Of a DNA stretch of 64,000 nucleotides, positions 1 through 8,141 are shown piece after piece. This DNA comes from Streptomyces sp. NRRL WC-3626 (GTDB lineage: Bacteria > Actinomycetota > Actinomycetes > Streptomycetales > Streptomycetaceae): NCBI RefSeq assembly GCF_000718785.1, contig NZ_JOCA01000001.1, positions 310,001 to 374,000 on the forward strand, given 5' to 3'. Both the position numbers and the translations under genes were made by a program. Within the stretch, counting starts at the first letter, position 1, and each line of letters opens with the position of its first letter. The notes beneath the pieces were generated by a model, which worked only from the letters and a program-made list of their open reading frames with translations, was not told the origin of the DNA and did no database searches.

Positions 1-85
1 CGCCCGCCGTCCGCTCGGGCACGCGCCCCCGGCCGGCGCCGTGCTGGGGACGCATCGGCGGACCACGCCCGGTGAGGGAGCGGCC
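1..85. other. window edge, no gene recognised
   Basis: GC-rich sequence before the stop codon of the leftward exporter gene. I see no convincing coding frame, hairpin or promoter. It may be the downstream spacer of the exporter or the edge of a neighbouring gene outside the window. Confidence 0.4.
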
Positions 86-1006
86 TCACCACAGGAGAGC
101 GCCCTTCACCGTCGTCGCCAGTGCTCCCGCCACCGCGATGACGATCACCGCGCGGTGGGCCGCCTTGTCGGGGACGCGGCCGGCCAGGACGTGGCCGAGG
201 GCGAGACCGATGCCGACGGCCGCGAAAAGGACCGCGCACTCCACGGGGTCGGGCAGTTCCTGGCCATCCTTGAGAACGAGTGCCAGGGCCGCCTGGCCGG
301 CGAAGTTGAGCTGGGCGGTCGCGGCGAAGCCCGCCTGCCGCCAGGCGGTGGCCAGGGCGTAAACGGTGAGCGCGGGGCCCCCGACGCCCGCGGTGGCGGT
401 CATGAAGCCGGAGGCGGCTCCGGCCAGGCTCGTGAGGGCGGGATGCGGGCTCGGGTCACCGCAGGGGGCGCTTTTCGGACCGTGCGCGGCGGCAGGCTCC
501 CCCGGAACGGGCCGGCCCGTCCCGAAACCCTCCGCGCGACCGCCTCCGGTGGTCCGGTCGCGCCCGGCGACACGGTCCGCCCGGGAGTTCCGGACCACCC
601 TCCAGATGGCGCCGGCCAGGCCCAGCAGCGTCAGCAGGCCGATCACGGTCTGGAGCGGCCCGGCTGAGAGGGTCCTGGCCACCCAGACTCCGGGAAGCAC
701 CCCGAGCAGTCCGAACGGGACCAGGGCGGCGGCCCGCCGCGGCTCCACCTCACGCCACGACACGGCGAGCACGGAGCCCGCGACGAGCAGGGCGAGCAGG
801 TTCGCCAGCACGATCCCCTGGTACGGACCGCTCATCAGGGTCAGCAGCGGTGCGGCGATCAGGGCGAACCCGAGACCGGTCATCCGCTGGCTGACCGCGC
901 CCACGAGGACGACCGCCGCTGCGGGTATCAGGACGGAGGTGATGGCGCATCCTCCAGGTGAAGGGCGCGAACTGGCTCGGACGGCAGAAAGTACTGTGCG
1001 GTACAC
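86..1006 (-). CDS. TauE/SafE-family sulfite exporter-like membrane protein
   Basis: Predicted integral membrane exporter of the TauE/SafE family, whose members move sulfite, sulfoacetate or related organosulfur anions. About 306 residues. Hydrophobic segments start at once (SVLIPAAAVVLVGAVSQ), and the family's two-half layout shows: a first half with GLGFALIAAPLL and a second half with GFMTATAGVGGPALTVYAL. A long polar loop of about 50 residues with Gly/Arg runs separates the halves, which is larger than usual. Start is uncertain. No ATG lies near the mature N-terminus. I chose the GTG at 1006 because a TACGAT -10-like box lies just upstream, compatible with a leaderless mRNA. A GGAGG sits further in but is followed in frame only by non-standard codons. 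It diverges from the Ldh_2-type gene, so the two promoters are nearly back to back. Substrate is unknown. Confidence 0.8.
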   Translation of the reverse strand: MYRTVLSAVRASSRPSPGGCAITSVLIPAAAVVLVGAVSQRMTGLGFALIAAPLLTLMSGPYQGIVLANLLALLVAGSVLAVSWREVEPRRAAALVPFGLLGVLPGVWVARTLSAGPLQTVIGLLTLLGLAGAIWRVVRNSRADRVAGRDRTTGGGRAEGFGTGRPVPGEPAAAHGPKSAPCGDPSPHPALTSLAGAASGFMTATAGVGGPALTVYALATAWRQAGFAATAQLNFAGQAALALVLKDGQELPDPVECAVLFAAVGIGLALGHVLAGRVPDKAAHRAVIVIAVAGALATTVKGALLW

Positions 1007-1060
1007 CCCTATCGTAGGCGGGGCGTGACGAGCCGGGATCAGATGCGGACGGGGTGTCAT

Positions 1061-2050
1061 ATGCGTGTTGCGGTCGCGGAGCTGACCGAGGCGGTCGCCG
1101 GGAAACTGACGCGTGCGGGGGCCTCCGCCCGTTCGGCCTCGGTGACCGCGGAGGCCGTCGTGTACGCCGAGGCGTCGGGCATCGTGTCCCACGGGCTGGT
1201 CCGGGTACGCCCGTTGGCCGAGCAGTTGCGCAGCGGGAAGATCAACGGCGCCGCGCTGTTCACACCCGTCGCGAAGGGGGAGGTCCTGCGTCTGATCGAC
1301 GCGGAACACGGACTCGGGTATGCGGCGGCGGCCGCGGCGACGGAGGCCGTGATCGAGGCCCTGGAGTCGTCACCGATGGCCGTGGCGGCCGTTTCCCGGT
1401 CCCATCATTTCGGTGTGGCGGGGCGCTACACCGAGCGGTTGGCGGCTGCCGGCCATGTCGGAATGGCGCTGAGCAGCACCTTCGGGGCCATCGCGCCCAT
1501 CGGGGGCGCGGCGGCGCTCCTGGGCAATCCTCCGGTGTCGGTGGCGGTGCCGCGCCGGGGCGACGACCCGGTGGTCGTCGACCTCGCCCCCGCGGTCACG
1601 GCCCGGGGCCGTATCGCCGCCGCGGCGGAACACGGGGAGCCCATCCCGCTCGGCTGGGCGCGCGACGAACACGGGGAGGCCACCACCGATGCGGCTGCGG
1701 CCATGCGCGGCACCCTCGAGGCGATCGGCGGCGACAAGGGTGTGGTCCTCGCGATGCTGGCCGACGTGCTGGTGGCCGCTCTCACCGTGTCCGACCTGCC
1801 CGGCGAGGCGTCCTCGGTGTTCACGCCGGACGGACCGCCGCCACGGCTCGGGCACGTGATCATCGGGTTCGATCCGAAGGCGTTCGGAGTGGACGCCGAA
1901 AGCCGGACGGAGGCGTACGTCGCGGCGCTGGGCGCCGGCCGGACGCGGATGCGCGTGCCCGGCGGGCGACGCCGCGAGAGGCGTGCGCAGGCAGCCGAGC
2001 ACGGGGTGGAGGTGGCGGCCGGGAACTGGACGTATCTCACGGGAGAATAG
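1061..2050 (+). CDS. Ldh_2-family malate/L-lactate-type NAD(P)-dependent dehydrogenase
   Basis: Cytosolic oxidoreductase of the Ldh_2 superfamily (malate, lactate, ureidoglycolate and delta-1-piperideine-2-carboxylate dehydrogenases), a fold unrelated to classical Rossmann malate dehydrogenases. About 329 residues, near the family's usual 330-360. Family signatures are visible: GIVSHGLVRV with its conserved SHG near residue 45, and SRSHHFGVAGRY near residue 120 carrying the active-site histidine region. Start: ATG 1061 is preferred because MRVAVAELTEAV matches the family N-terminus. An in-frame ATG at 1043 and GTG at 1025 would add residues of low similarity. Diverges from the TauE-like exporter. 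A sulfolactate or (S)-sulfolactate-type substrate would fit that neighbour, but this is only inference. The C-terminus (GRTRMRVPGGRRRERRAQAAEHGV) fits the family's closing helix. Confidence 0.85.
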   Translation: MRVAVAELTEAVAGKLTRAGASARSASVTAEAVVYAEASGIVSHGLVRVRPLAEQLRSGKINGAALFTPVAKGEVLRLIDAEHGLGYAAAAAATEAVIEALESSPMAVAAVSRSHHFGVAGRYTERLAAAGHVGMALSSTFGAIAPIGGAAALLGNPPVSVAVPRRGDDPVVVDLAPAVTARGRIAAAAEHGEPIPLGWARDEHGEATTDAAAAMRGTLEAIGGDKGVVLAMLADVLVAALTVSDLPGEASSVFTPDGPPPRLGHVIIGFDPKAFGVDAESRTEAYVAALGAGRTRMRVPGGRRRERRAQAAEHGVEVAAGNWTYLTGE

Positions 2051-2173
2051 CGGGAGTGGCGGGATTCCGGCGGGCCGGCCGCCACGTCGGCCGAGGGCCG
2101 TGAGGCTGTCTTGTGCCGTGGACCGGGCGCTCGCATACTGCCGTTGACACATCGGGGGACACGGGGAGGGGAT

Positions 2174-3244
2174 GTGTCGCGCGACTCCGGCGAGGGCGGG
2201 TACCGGGCACGGCACACCTTCGCGTTGTCCTGCTGGGTGCCCCGGACGCGGATGCACATCGACGAGATCGCCGAGGTCAACGGCCGGCTCTCCTGGGGTC
2301 CCGGCCGACTCGTACGCCACGCGGACGGAACGCTGCACTGGCCCGGACGGCGTTGTGACATCGACGGTCTGATCTGCCGTGAACTCAGCTTCACGCTGGC
2401 CACGGACGGACACCTCTTCATCACGGGCCACCTCGGTGAGCTCGGCACCGGCGTCGACCGGCGATCGGTCCTCGGTCGGCTGACCGAATGGGCACACGCC
2501 CGCTACATGGAAGTCCTCGCCAGCTGGACCGCGCTCCACTCGGATGTGCTGGCGGGGGCCGTGGAGGTCGGCAGGGCCGGCGTACTGGGCGCCGTGCACG
2601 GAGACACGCTGGGCGTATACGCGGCGGACGCGGGAGTGATCCCGGACGGTCCGCTCACGCTCGACCAGATACGGCCACTGCTCCTGATCGCGGCCTGCCG
2701 CCGGTTCGTCTATTCCACGACGGCGCAGTTCCGGGCCCTGGACCGCGAGGCGAAGGCGCTGCGCGAGGCCGCCACCACCGGCGGTGTCGACCAGGTCGAG
2801 CGGCTGTCCGTCCTGGCCAACTCGCGCATCGACGGCAGCAGGACCGCGCGTTCGCGCTTGGAGATCGCGGTGCAGACCCTGCGCAACCAACTGGAGAACC
2901 ATCCCGAGACCACCGCCCCGGTCCGTCAGGAGTTCCTCGACCTGATCCTCGTCGCGGAACACATGGCGTCCGTATGGCAGACCAAGGAGACGAATCTGGA
3001 GTGGGTCGTGCAGCATGCCGCGCTGCGTGTGGGAATCGCGGAGCGCAGGGCCACCCGTTCCTTCACCGCCGCCGTGTTCGCGGTCGCCGTCGTCGCCGTG
3101 ATGCGTGACATCGTCGACTCGTCCCTGAACGCCGGGATCATCGAGTGGTCGATGTACCGGGTGCTCGTGCTCGTCCTGAGCAGCGCGGCGGTCGTCGTCC
3201 TCTCGTACCTCCTGTATCTCGTCGCCAAACGATTCATCCGCTGA
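2174..3244 (+). CDS. unknown protein with soluble N-domain and C-terminal membrane anchor
   Basis: Not recognised. About 356 residues. The N-terminal half is a mixed soluble region beginning with a hydrophobic strand-like segment (HTFALSCWVPR). Residues near 190-290 are charged and helical, probably coiled-coil. The C-terminus has two membrane helices (about residues 298-315 and 327-350), separated by a short polar loop, and ends in basic residues. It has no GMN motif, so the topology resembles CorA but the family does not match. Start: GTG 2174 has a strong GGGGAGGGG site just upstream. A TTG at 2111 lacks one. It is 45 nt upstream of the CysK-fold gene and probably in the same transcript. 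The architecture would suit a membrane-tethered sensor or effector, but I can assign no function. Confidence 0.7.
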   Translation: MSRDSGEGGYRARHTFALSCWVPRTRMHIDEIAEVNGRLSWGPGRLVRHADGTLHWPGRRCDIDGLICRELSFTLATDGHLFITGHLGELGTGVDRRSVLGRLTEWAHARYMEVLASWTALHSDVLAGAVEVGRAGVLGAVHGDTLGVYAADAGVIPDGPLTLDQIRPLLLIAACRRFVYSTTAQFRALDREAKALREAATTGGVDQVERLSVLANSRIDGSRTARSRLEIAVQTLRNQLENHPETTAPVRQEFLDLILVAEHMASVWQTKETNLEWVVQHAALRVGIAERRATRSFTAAVFAVAVVAVMRDIVDSSLNAGIIEWSMYRVLVLVLSSAAVVVLSYLLYLVAKRFIR

Positions 3245-3289
3245 TCCCGTGACACGTCCACGGCAGGCCGACGACCGAGGAGACCGCCT

Positions 3290-4204
3290 TTGACGACGTG
3301 GCATCCCGACAAGCTGCCCGGCCCCTTCCAGGCCCTGGGCAACACTCCTCTCGTAGCCGTCACTCTGACCACTCCGGCCGGACGCGCCGTCCGCGTCCAC
3401 ATCAAACTGGAGGGGCTCAACCCGAGTGGCAGCGTCAAGGACCGGGCGGCCGTCTCCATGATCAAGGCGGCGATCCGGGAGGAGCGGCTGCGGCCCGGGC
3501 ACGTGCTCCTCGATGCCTCCAGCGGGAACATGGCCGGCGCGCTCGCCACGTACGGCCGGGCGCTCGGCGTCGATGTCCATGTGGTGTGCAACGACACCAT
3601 CACCGAGGCGAAAAGACAGATGATCGAGCACTTCGGCGGATCGGTCATCGTCAACGACGAGGGTCCGTACACCTACGACGGTTACCGGAAGTGTCTGCGT
3701 CTCCTGACGGGAGGTCACCGGGCGTACTGCTTCCTGGACCAGCTGCACAGCCCGCACAACCCTGCCGCGCACGAGCACGGAACCGGACCTGAGCTCCTCA
3801 GCCAGTACCCCGACGCCCGGCTGATCGTCGGATCGCTCGGTTCGGGCGGTACCGTGCTCGGCGTCGCACGCGCCGTCCGCGCCGCCGGACACCCTGCCGC
3901 GCTGGCCGCCGTGAGCAGCGTGTCCGGCAGCAGGCTGCCCGGCGTGGGCGCCTTCGACGACGGCGACTACCGCACGCCCTTCATCCGGGAGTTGCGCGCG
4001 GGCGCCCTCGTCGGCCATTGGCCGAAGGTGACCAGCGCATCCGCTGCGAGGACCCTTCGGCAGGTCACCGCGGCGGGGCTGCTGTGCGGGCCGCAGACGG
4101 GTGCCGTCGTGAGCGCCGCCCTGGACCTCGCCGACGAACTGGACCTGGCCGAGGGCATCGTCGCGGTTTCCGGCGACGCGGGCTGGAAGAACTGGACCCC
4201 ATGA
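3290..4204 (+). CDS. PLP-dependent cysteine synthase-like enzyme (fold type II)
   Basis: Cytosolic pyridoxal-phosphate enzyme of the CysK/CysM/threonine-synthase-like fold. 304 residues, typical of CysK. The PLP lysine lies in SGSVKDRAA (about residue 46). The substrate loop is SSGNMAGALA, where CysK has TSGNTG. The phosphate-binding loop is GSLGSGGT, close to the family GTGGT. The C-terminal Ser motif of CysK (DSGERYLS) is replaced by SGDAGWKNW. These changes argue for a substrate other than O-acetylserine, perhaps an O-phosphorylated amino acid. Start is a TTG preceded by GAGGAG. The stop overlaps the next start as ATGA, so translation is probably coupled to the ApgM-like gene. It could act in sulfur metabolism or in a small specialised pathway. 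Confidence 0.85.
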   Translation: MTTWHPDKLPGPFQALGNTPLVAVTLTTPAGRAVRVHIKLEGLNPSGSVKDRAAVSMIKAAIREERLRPGHVLLDASSGNMAGALATYGRALGVDVHVVCNDTITEAKRQMIEHFGGSVIVNDEGPYTYDGYRKCLRLLTGGHRAYCFLDQLHSPHNPAAHEHGTGPELLSQYPDARLIVGSLGSGGTVLGVARAVRAAGHPAALAAVSSVSGSRLPGVGAFDDGDYRTPFIRELRAGALVGHWPKVTSASAARTLRQVTAAGLLCGPQTGAVVSAALDLADELDLAEGIVAVSGDAGWKNWTP

Positions 4205-5442
4205 GGCAGGGCGCGGCGGGGAACGGAGACCGGGCCGAGGCGCGTGGCCCGGACGAGGGGAGCCGGCGGGCGGGCGGCCGGTGCCGGTATCTCGTGTGCA
4301 TTCCCGACGGCGCCGCGGACGATCCGTCGTCCGCGCTCGGCGGACGCACCCCTCTCGAGGTCGCCTCCATGCCCGTCCTGTCCGCTCTCGCCCTGGCCGG
4401 ACGACGGGGCGAGGCACGCACGATACCCACCGGCATGCCGGCCGCGTCGGACGTGGGCATCATGGCGATCCTCGGCTACGACCCCGCCGTTCACCACACC
4501 GGCCGCGCGCCCCTGGAAGCCGCGTCGCTGGGCGTCCCGGTGCGTGCCGGCCGGACGGTGTTCCGGGCCAATCTGGTGACGGTCGACGACGACGGCACCA
4601 TGGTCGACTTCTCGGGCGGTCACCCGCCGCCGGACCTGGCACGGCAGGCCGTCCGACTGCTGCAGGACCGCCTCGGTGGTGAGGCGACGTTCCACGCGGG
4701 TCTCGGCTACCGCAACCTGATGGTGGCGCCACGCGCCTGGGGCGGCGCCGTGTGCGTACCGCCGCACGACACCGTCGGCCGTGTCGCGCCCGCCCCCCGC
4801 GGTCCGGGCGCGGCCGCGCTCAGCCGTGTGATGGCCGCCTCGCGCACCGTGCTCGACCCGCTGCCCATGGCGGCGAACCAGATCTGGCTGTGGGGCCAGG
4901 GCACGCCGCTCCGGCTTCCCGCCTTCCGGCACCGGTACGGAGTCGGGGGAGCACTCGTGGGAGCCGTCCACGTGGCACGGGGGACGGCGGTCGCGGCCGG
5001 GCTGACCGTGCTCGACGCGCCGGGGGCGACCGGCTGGTACGACACCGATTACGCCGCGAAACGCGATACGGCGATCGCCGCGTACCGCTCGGGGGCGGAC
5101 GTGGTGGTCGTCCACGTCGCGGCGACCGATGAGGCCGGGCACGCCGGTGACCTCCGGGCGAAGACCGCCGCGCTGGAGGCCTGGGACCGTCAGATCCTCG
5201 ACGGCCTGACCAGGTACCTGGCCGCCACCGGCCGCTGGAAACTGCTCTGGATACCCGACCATGTGACCTCGACCGAGCTGCGGGCGCACACCGACGGGCC
5301 GGTCCCGTACGTCGTGTACGACTCGGCCGGTCCGGCCCCCTGCGAGCCGCATCGCGGACGCCGCGGGCCCGTGCCCGCGCACCTGCTGCTGCCCGCGGTT
5401 CTGGGACTCCCCGCAGCGGCGGCCGGGGCGCGCGTGCGGTGA
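4201..5442 (+). CDS. ApgM-like (archaeal-type independent phosphoglycerate mutase / proposed homoserine kinase) enzyme
   Basis: Alkaline-phosphatase-superfamily phosphotransferase, 413 residues. Signatures of the archaeal cofactor-independent phosphoglycerate mutase branch are clear: IPDGAAD for metal binding near residue 38, the PAASDVGIMAILGYDP stretch with the Ser expected to carry the phosphoryl group, the HTGRAPLEA substrate segment, VVHVAATDEAGHAGD with metal ligands, and IPDHVTSTELRAHTDGPVP near the C-terminus. A branch of this family was proposed as homoserine kinase because it sits beside threonine synthase. Here it sits beside a PLP fold-II enzyme and shares an ATGA overlap with it. 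I infer that the pair phosphorylates a hydroxy-amino acid (or releases such a phosphate) and then uses the PLP enzyme on it. Metal ligands look intact, so an active enzyme is likely. Confidence 0.8.
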   Translation: MRQGAAGNGDRAEARGPDEGSRRAGGRCRYLVCIPDGAADDPSSALGGRTPLEVASMPVLSALALAGRRGEARTIPTGMPAASDVGIMAILGYDPAVHHTGRAPLEAASLGVPVRAGRTVFRANLVTVDDDGTMVDFSGGHPPPDLARQAVRLLQDRLGGEATFHAGLGYRNLMVAPRAWGGAVCVPPHDTVGRVAPAPRGPGAAALSRVMAASRTVLDPLPMAANQIWLWGQGTPLRLPAFRHRYGVGGALVGAVHVARGTAVAAGLTVLDAPGATGWYDTDYAAKRDTAIAAYRSGADVVVVHVAATDEAGHAGDLRAKTAALEAWDRQILDGLTRYLAATGRWKLLWIPDHVTSTELRAHTDGPVPYVVYDSAGPAPCEPHRGRRGPVPAHLLLPAVLGLPAAAAGARVR

Positions 5443-5490
5443 TACCCGGCGGGCCGGCCCGCAGGAGCGGTGCGCTCTCCCGGCCCGTCC

Positions 5491-5535
5491 GCCGGCACCA
5501 TGACGTGCCCGGTGCCGGCGGGTCCGCCCGCCGGC
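5491..5535. terminator. overlapping hairpins between convergent genes
   Basis: Two nested perfect inverted repeats share the same arm region: 5491-5499 with 5511-5519 (GCCGGCACC / GGTGCCGGC), and 5514-5522 with 5527-5535 (GCCGGCGGG / CCCGCCGGC, 4-nt loop). They lie between the stop codons of the ApgM-like gene and msrB and could end transcription from either side. Confidence 0.6.
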
Positions 5536-5555
5536 TCCGGTCAGCCCTGCTCCGG

Positions 5556-5963
5556 TCAGCCCTCGGTGGGCCGCAGCGTCAGCGAGATGCTGTTGATGCA
5601 GTACCGCTGGTCCGTGGGCGTCGCATAGCCCTCACCCTCGAACACGTGCCCGAGGTGGGAACCGCAGCGGGCACACCGCACCTCGGTGCGGACCATGCCG
5701 TGCGTGCGGTCCTCGATCAGCTCCACGGCCTCGGTGTCCTTCGGGTCGTAGAAGGACGGCCAGCCGCAGTGCGACTCGAACTTGGTGCCCGAGGTGAACA
5801 GCTCGGCACCGCAGGCGCGACAGGAGTAGACGCCCGTCGTCTTCGTGTCGGTGTACTCACCGGTGAAGGCGGGTTCCGTGGCCGCCTGGCGCAGAACGGC
5901 GTACTCGGACGGAGACAGTTCCGCGCGCCACTCCTCGTCCGGCTTCTCGACGTCGTACGTCAT
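5556..5963 (-). CDS. msrB: peptide-methionine (R)-S-oxide reductase
   Basis: Reduces methionine-R-sulfoxide in proteins with thioredoxin as donor, a cytosolic oxidative-damage repair step. 135 residues, standard for a single-domain MsrB. Two zinc-binding CxxC pairs are visible (CRAC near residue 48 and CARC near residue 97). HCGWPSF marks the family, and the catalytic cysteine sits in RYCINSISL near residue 121. It starts 14 nt after the murC stop and is probably co-transcribed with murC. The 3' end is odd: a 14-nt block, CTCCGGTCAGCCCT, occurs twice in tandem (15-bp period) at 5535-5548 and 5550-5563, so the current stop codon lies inside a duplication and a second in-frame stop lies beyond it. 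Confidence 0.96.
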   Translation of the reverse strand: MTYDVEKPDEEWRAELSPSEYAVLRQAATEPAFTGEYTDTKTTGVYSCRACGAELFTSGTKFESHCGWPSFYDPKDTEAVELIEDRTHGMVRTEVRCARCGSHLGHVFEGEGYATPTDQRYCINSISLTLRPTEG

Positions 5964-5977
5964 GAGACTCGAACCCC

Positions 5978-7366
5978 TTACTTCGTCAGACGGTCCAGGA
6001 TCCGCGGGCCGAGGTCGGTGACATCGCCCGCTCCCATGGTGAGAACCAGATCACCGGGCTTCGCCATTCCCGCGACCACCTCGGGGATCTCCGCCTTGTC
6101 GTGGACGGCGGTGACGTCGGCCCCGGCCGCCCGCGCCGCTTCGACGATCAGCTCGCTGGTGACGCCGGGGATCGGGTCCTCGCGGGCCGGGTAGATGCCG
6201 AGGACCACCGACGCGTCGGCCAGGGACAGCGACTGCCCCATCTCCTTGCCCAGCTCGCGGGTGCGGGAGAACAGGTGGGGCTGGAAGACGACGAGGATAC
6301 GGCCGTCGCCGGCGGCGGAGCGCATCGCCTCCAGGTCGGCGGTCATCTCGGTCGGGTGGTGCGCGTAGGAGTCGACGACCTGGACGCCGGCCGCCTCGCC
6401 CTTGAGCTGCAGGCGCCGCTTCACACCGGTGTACGCGGCCAGCGCGGGCGCCAGCTCGGTGGCGGGGATGCCGAGCGCCACGCCGGCGGCGAGCGCGGCC
6501 ACCGCATTGTGCGCGTAGTGCCGGCCGGGCACGGACACGGTGAACGTGAGCGGGGCGCCGTCGAACTCGACGGTCACCTCGCTCTTCAGCCCCTGCGGGA
6601 CGACCGACAGCACCCGGACGTCGGCGTCGTCGGACTCGCCGTACGTCACGGTGCGCACCGATCCGTCCAGCCGCCGGGTCAGCTCGCGGGCGCCCTCGTG
6701 GTCCGCGGAGATCACCAGGGTGCCGCCGGGCACGATCCGGCCGACGAACGTCGAGAAGGACTCGTGGATCTCCTCCATGGACGCGTAGTTGGCGTGGTGG
6801 TCCAGCTCCACGTTGAGGATGATCGCGACCTCGGGCGCGTACGTGTGGAAGCTGCGGTCCGATTCGTCCGCCTCGGCGACGAAGATCTCGCCCGTGCCGT
6901 GCAGCGCGTTGGAGCCGGGGGCGTCCAGGTCGCCGCCGATCGCGTACGACGGCTCGCGGCCCAGCGCGGTGAGGGAGACCGCCAGCATGGAGGTGGTGGT
7001 GGTCTTGCCGTGGGTGCCGGCCACCGCGATCGGGCGCAGGCCGTCCATCAGGGCGGCGAGGGCGTCGGAGCGGTGCACCACCGGGACACCGAGCTCGGCC
7101 GCCCGCACCAGTTCGGGGTTGTCCTCGCGGATCGCGGACGATACGACGACACAGCTCGCGTCGTCGGCGAGGTGCGCGGCGGCGTGCCCGATGTGCACGG
7201 TCGCGCCGAGGGCGCGCAGGGCGTCGGCGGTGGCGGAGTCCCTGGCGTCGCTGCCGGCCACCTTCGCGCCGCGCTGGGCGAGGATCTTGGCGATGCCCGA
7301 CATCCCGGCGCCGCCGATGCCGATGAAGTGCGGTCGGTCCATGGCGGTAGGAAGGCCGGGTGCCAT
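5978..7366 (-). CDS. murC: UDP-N-acetylmuramate--L-alanine ligase
   Basis: Cytosolic Mur ligase that adds L-alanine to UDP-MurNAc using ATP, the first peptide step of peptidoglycan synthesis. 462 residues, standard. Seen: the N-terminal UDP-binding Rossmann motif HFIGIGGAGMSG, the ATP P-loop AGTHGKTTTTS near residue 118, EADESDRSF in the central domain, and VDSYAHHPTE at the ligand-binding site of the last domain. The ATG at 7366 has GGGAGA about 7 nt upstream. A later ATG (MDRPHFIG) would still keep the domain. In many bacteria murC sits in the dcw cluster. Here it stands apart, next to msrB, which is the usual Streptomyces position as far as I recall. Confidence 0.97.
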   Translation of the reverse strand: MAPGLPTAMDRPHFIGIGGAGMSGIAKILAQRGAKVAGSDARDSATADALRALGATVHIGHAAAHLADDASCVVVSSAIREDNPELVRAAELGVPVVHRSDALAALMDGLRPIAVAGTHGKTTTTSMLAVSLTALGREPSYAIGGDLDAPGSNALHGTGEIFVAEADESDRSFHTYAPEVAIILNVELDHHANYASMEEIHESFSTFVGRIVPGGTLVISADHEGARELTRRLDGSVRTVTYGESDDADVRVLSVVPQGLKSEVTVEFDGAPLTFTVSVPGRHYAHNAVAALAAGVALGIPATELAPALAAYTGVKRRLQLKGEAAGVQVVDSYAHHPTEMTADLEAMRSAAGDGRILVVFQPHLFSRTRELGKEMGQSLSLADASVVLGIYPAREDPIPGVTSELIVEAARAAGADVTAVHDKAEIPEVVAGMAKPGDLVLTMGAGDVTDLGPRILDRLTK

Positions 7367-7467
7367 GCGTGTTCTCCCAGTGGTACGACGAGCGGGACGG
7401 CGGTCTTCGCGCCCTCGCCGGACGAACCGGGGAAAGCCGGGGAGAGCCGGGAGCGCGCCGCCCCAGC

Positions 7468-7944
7468 CTATGCCTTGCTGTGGGAGAAGAGTTTCAGCAC
7501 CGGCACCCCGACCTTGTGGCGGGCCCGGGAGGCCCAGTCGCGGTGGAAGAACTCCTCCACGTAGTGCGGATCGGTCAGGACGATCACCTCGTCCGCGCCG
7601 ACCTCCTCGACCATGGCCCTGAGCGCGTCCAGCGGGTGGTCGGCGATGAGCCGGCCGTCCGCCGTGTCGCCGGTGGCGCGCAGCGCCCGCAGGGACACCT
7701 CCAGGGCCTGCTCCCCCATGTCCTGGGCGTCCTCGCCCTCGGGGGTCTCGCCCTCGCGGGCGGCCTCGTCGATCTCGCCGAGTGCGACGTCGTCGATGGC
7801 TCTCAGCAGCCGGTCGGCCTGTTCGCCGCGTGGCTGGAGCAGCACATGGAAGGAGACCGGCTCGTCGCCGTGCAAGGTGGTGACGAAATCCACGTCGGCG
7901 GACGTCAGGGCCTTCTCGATCATCAATACGCTGGTGAACACCAC
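7468..7944 (-). CDS. conserved actinobacterial protein of unknown function
   Basis: Roughly 158 residues, acidic. Contains alternating strands and helices (VLMIEKALTSADVDFVTTLHGDEPVSFHVLLQP at the start, GADEVIVLTDPHYVEEFFHRDW near the end) reminiscent of a small ligand- or nucleotide-binding alpha/beta fold such as a universal-stress-like domain, but no motif decides it. I have a memory of homologues being labelled indole-3-glycerol phosphate synthase, which is not supported here: the protein lacks a TIM barrel and is too short. Start: two adjacent GTG codons at 7944 and 7941 follow AGGAGAAGGGG. Located 101 nt upstream of murC on the same strand, so co-transcription is possible. Confidence 0.8.
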   Translation of the reverse strand: MVFTSVLMIEKALTSADVDFVTTLHGDEPVSFHVLLQPRGEQADRLLRAIDDVALGEIDEAAREGETPEGEDAQDMGEQALEVSLRALRATGDTADGRLIADHPLDALRAMVEEVGADEVIVLTDPHYVEEFFHRDWASRARHKVGVPVLKLFSHSKA

Positions 7945-8141
7945 GCGCCCCTTCTCCTCGGAGGACCCGCGGGCCCCCTCTCCGCTCCGCGGGCCGCGCC
8001 GGGCCCCCGGGGAAACCATCCTGCCCCGCGTGTGCGCACGGGTACTGCCGGATTCAGTGTTCCCTCTTCCCGCACCGGCCGGACCGATGTGTTCCGCCGA
8101 TCACCGGACAAGCGGCCCCCATCGGGCGCCCGCCCCGGACG

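Noticed and set aside
1370-4417. Open frame of over 1000 codons on the minus strand
   Set aside because: It lies antisense to three well-supported genes (Ldh_2, the membrane protein, the CysK-like enzyme), has low-complexity Arg/Pro/Gly composition and no domain. A GC-skew shadow.
7468-7944. Indole-3-glycerol phosphate synthase identity
   Set aside because: Too short for a TIM barrel and no phosphate-binding motifs; treated as unknown.
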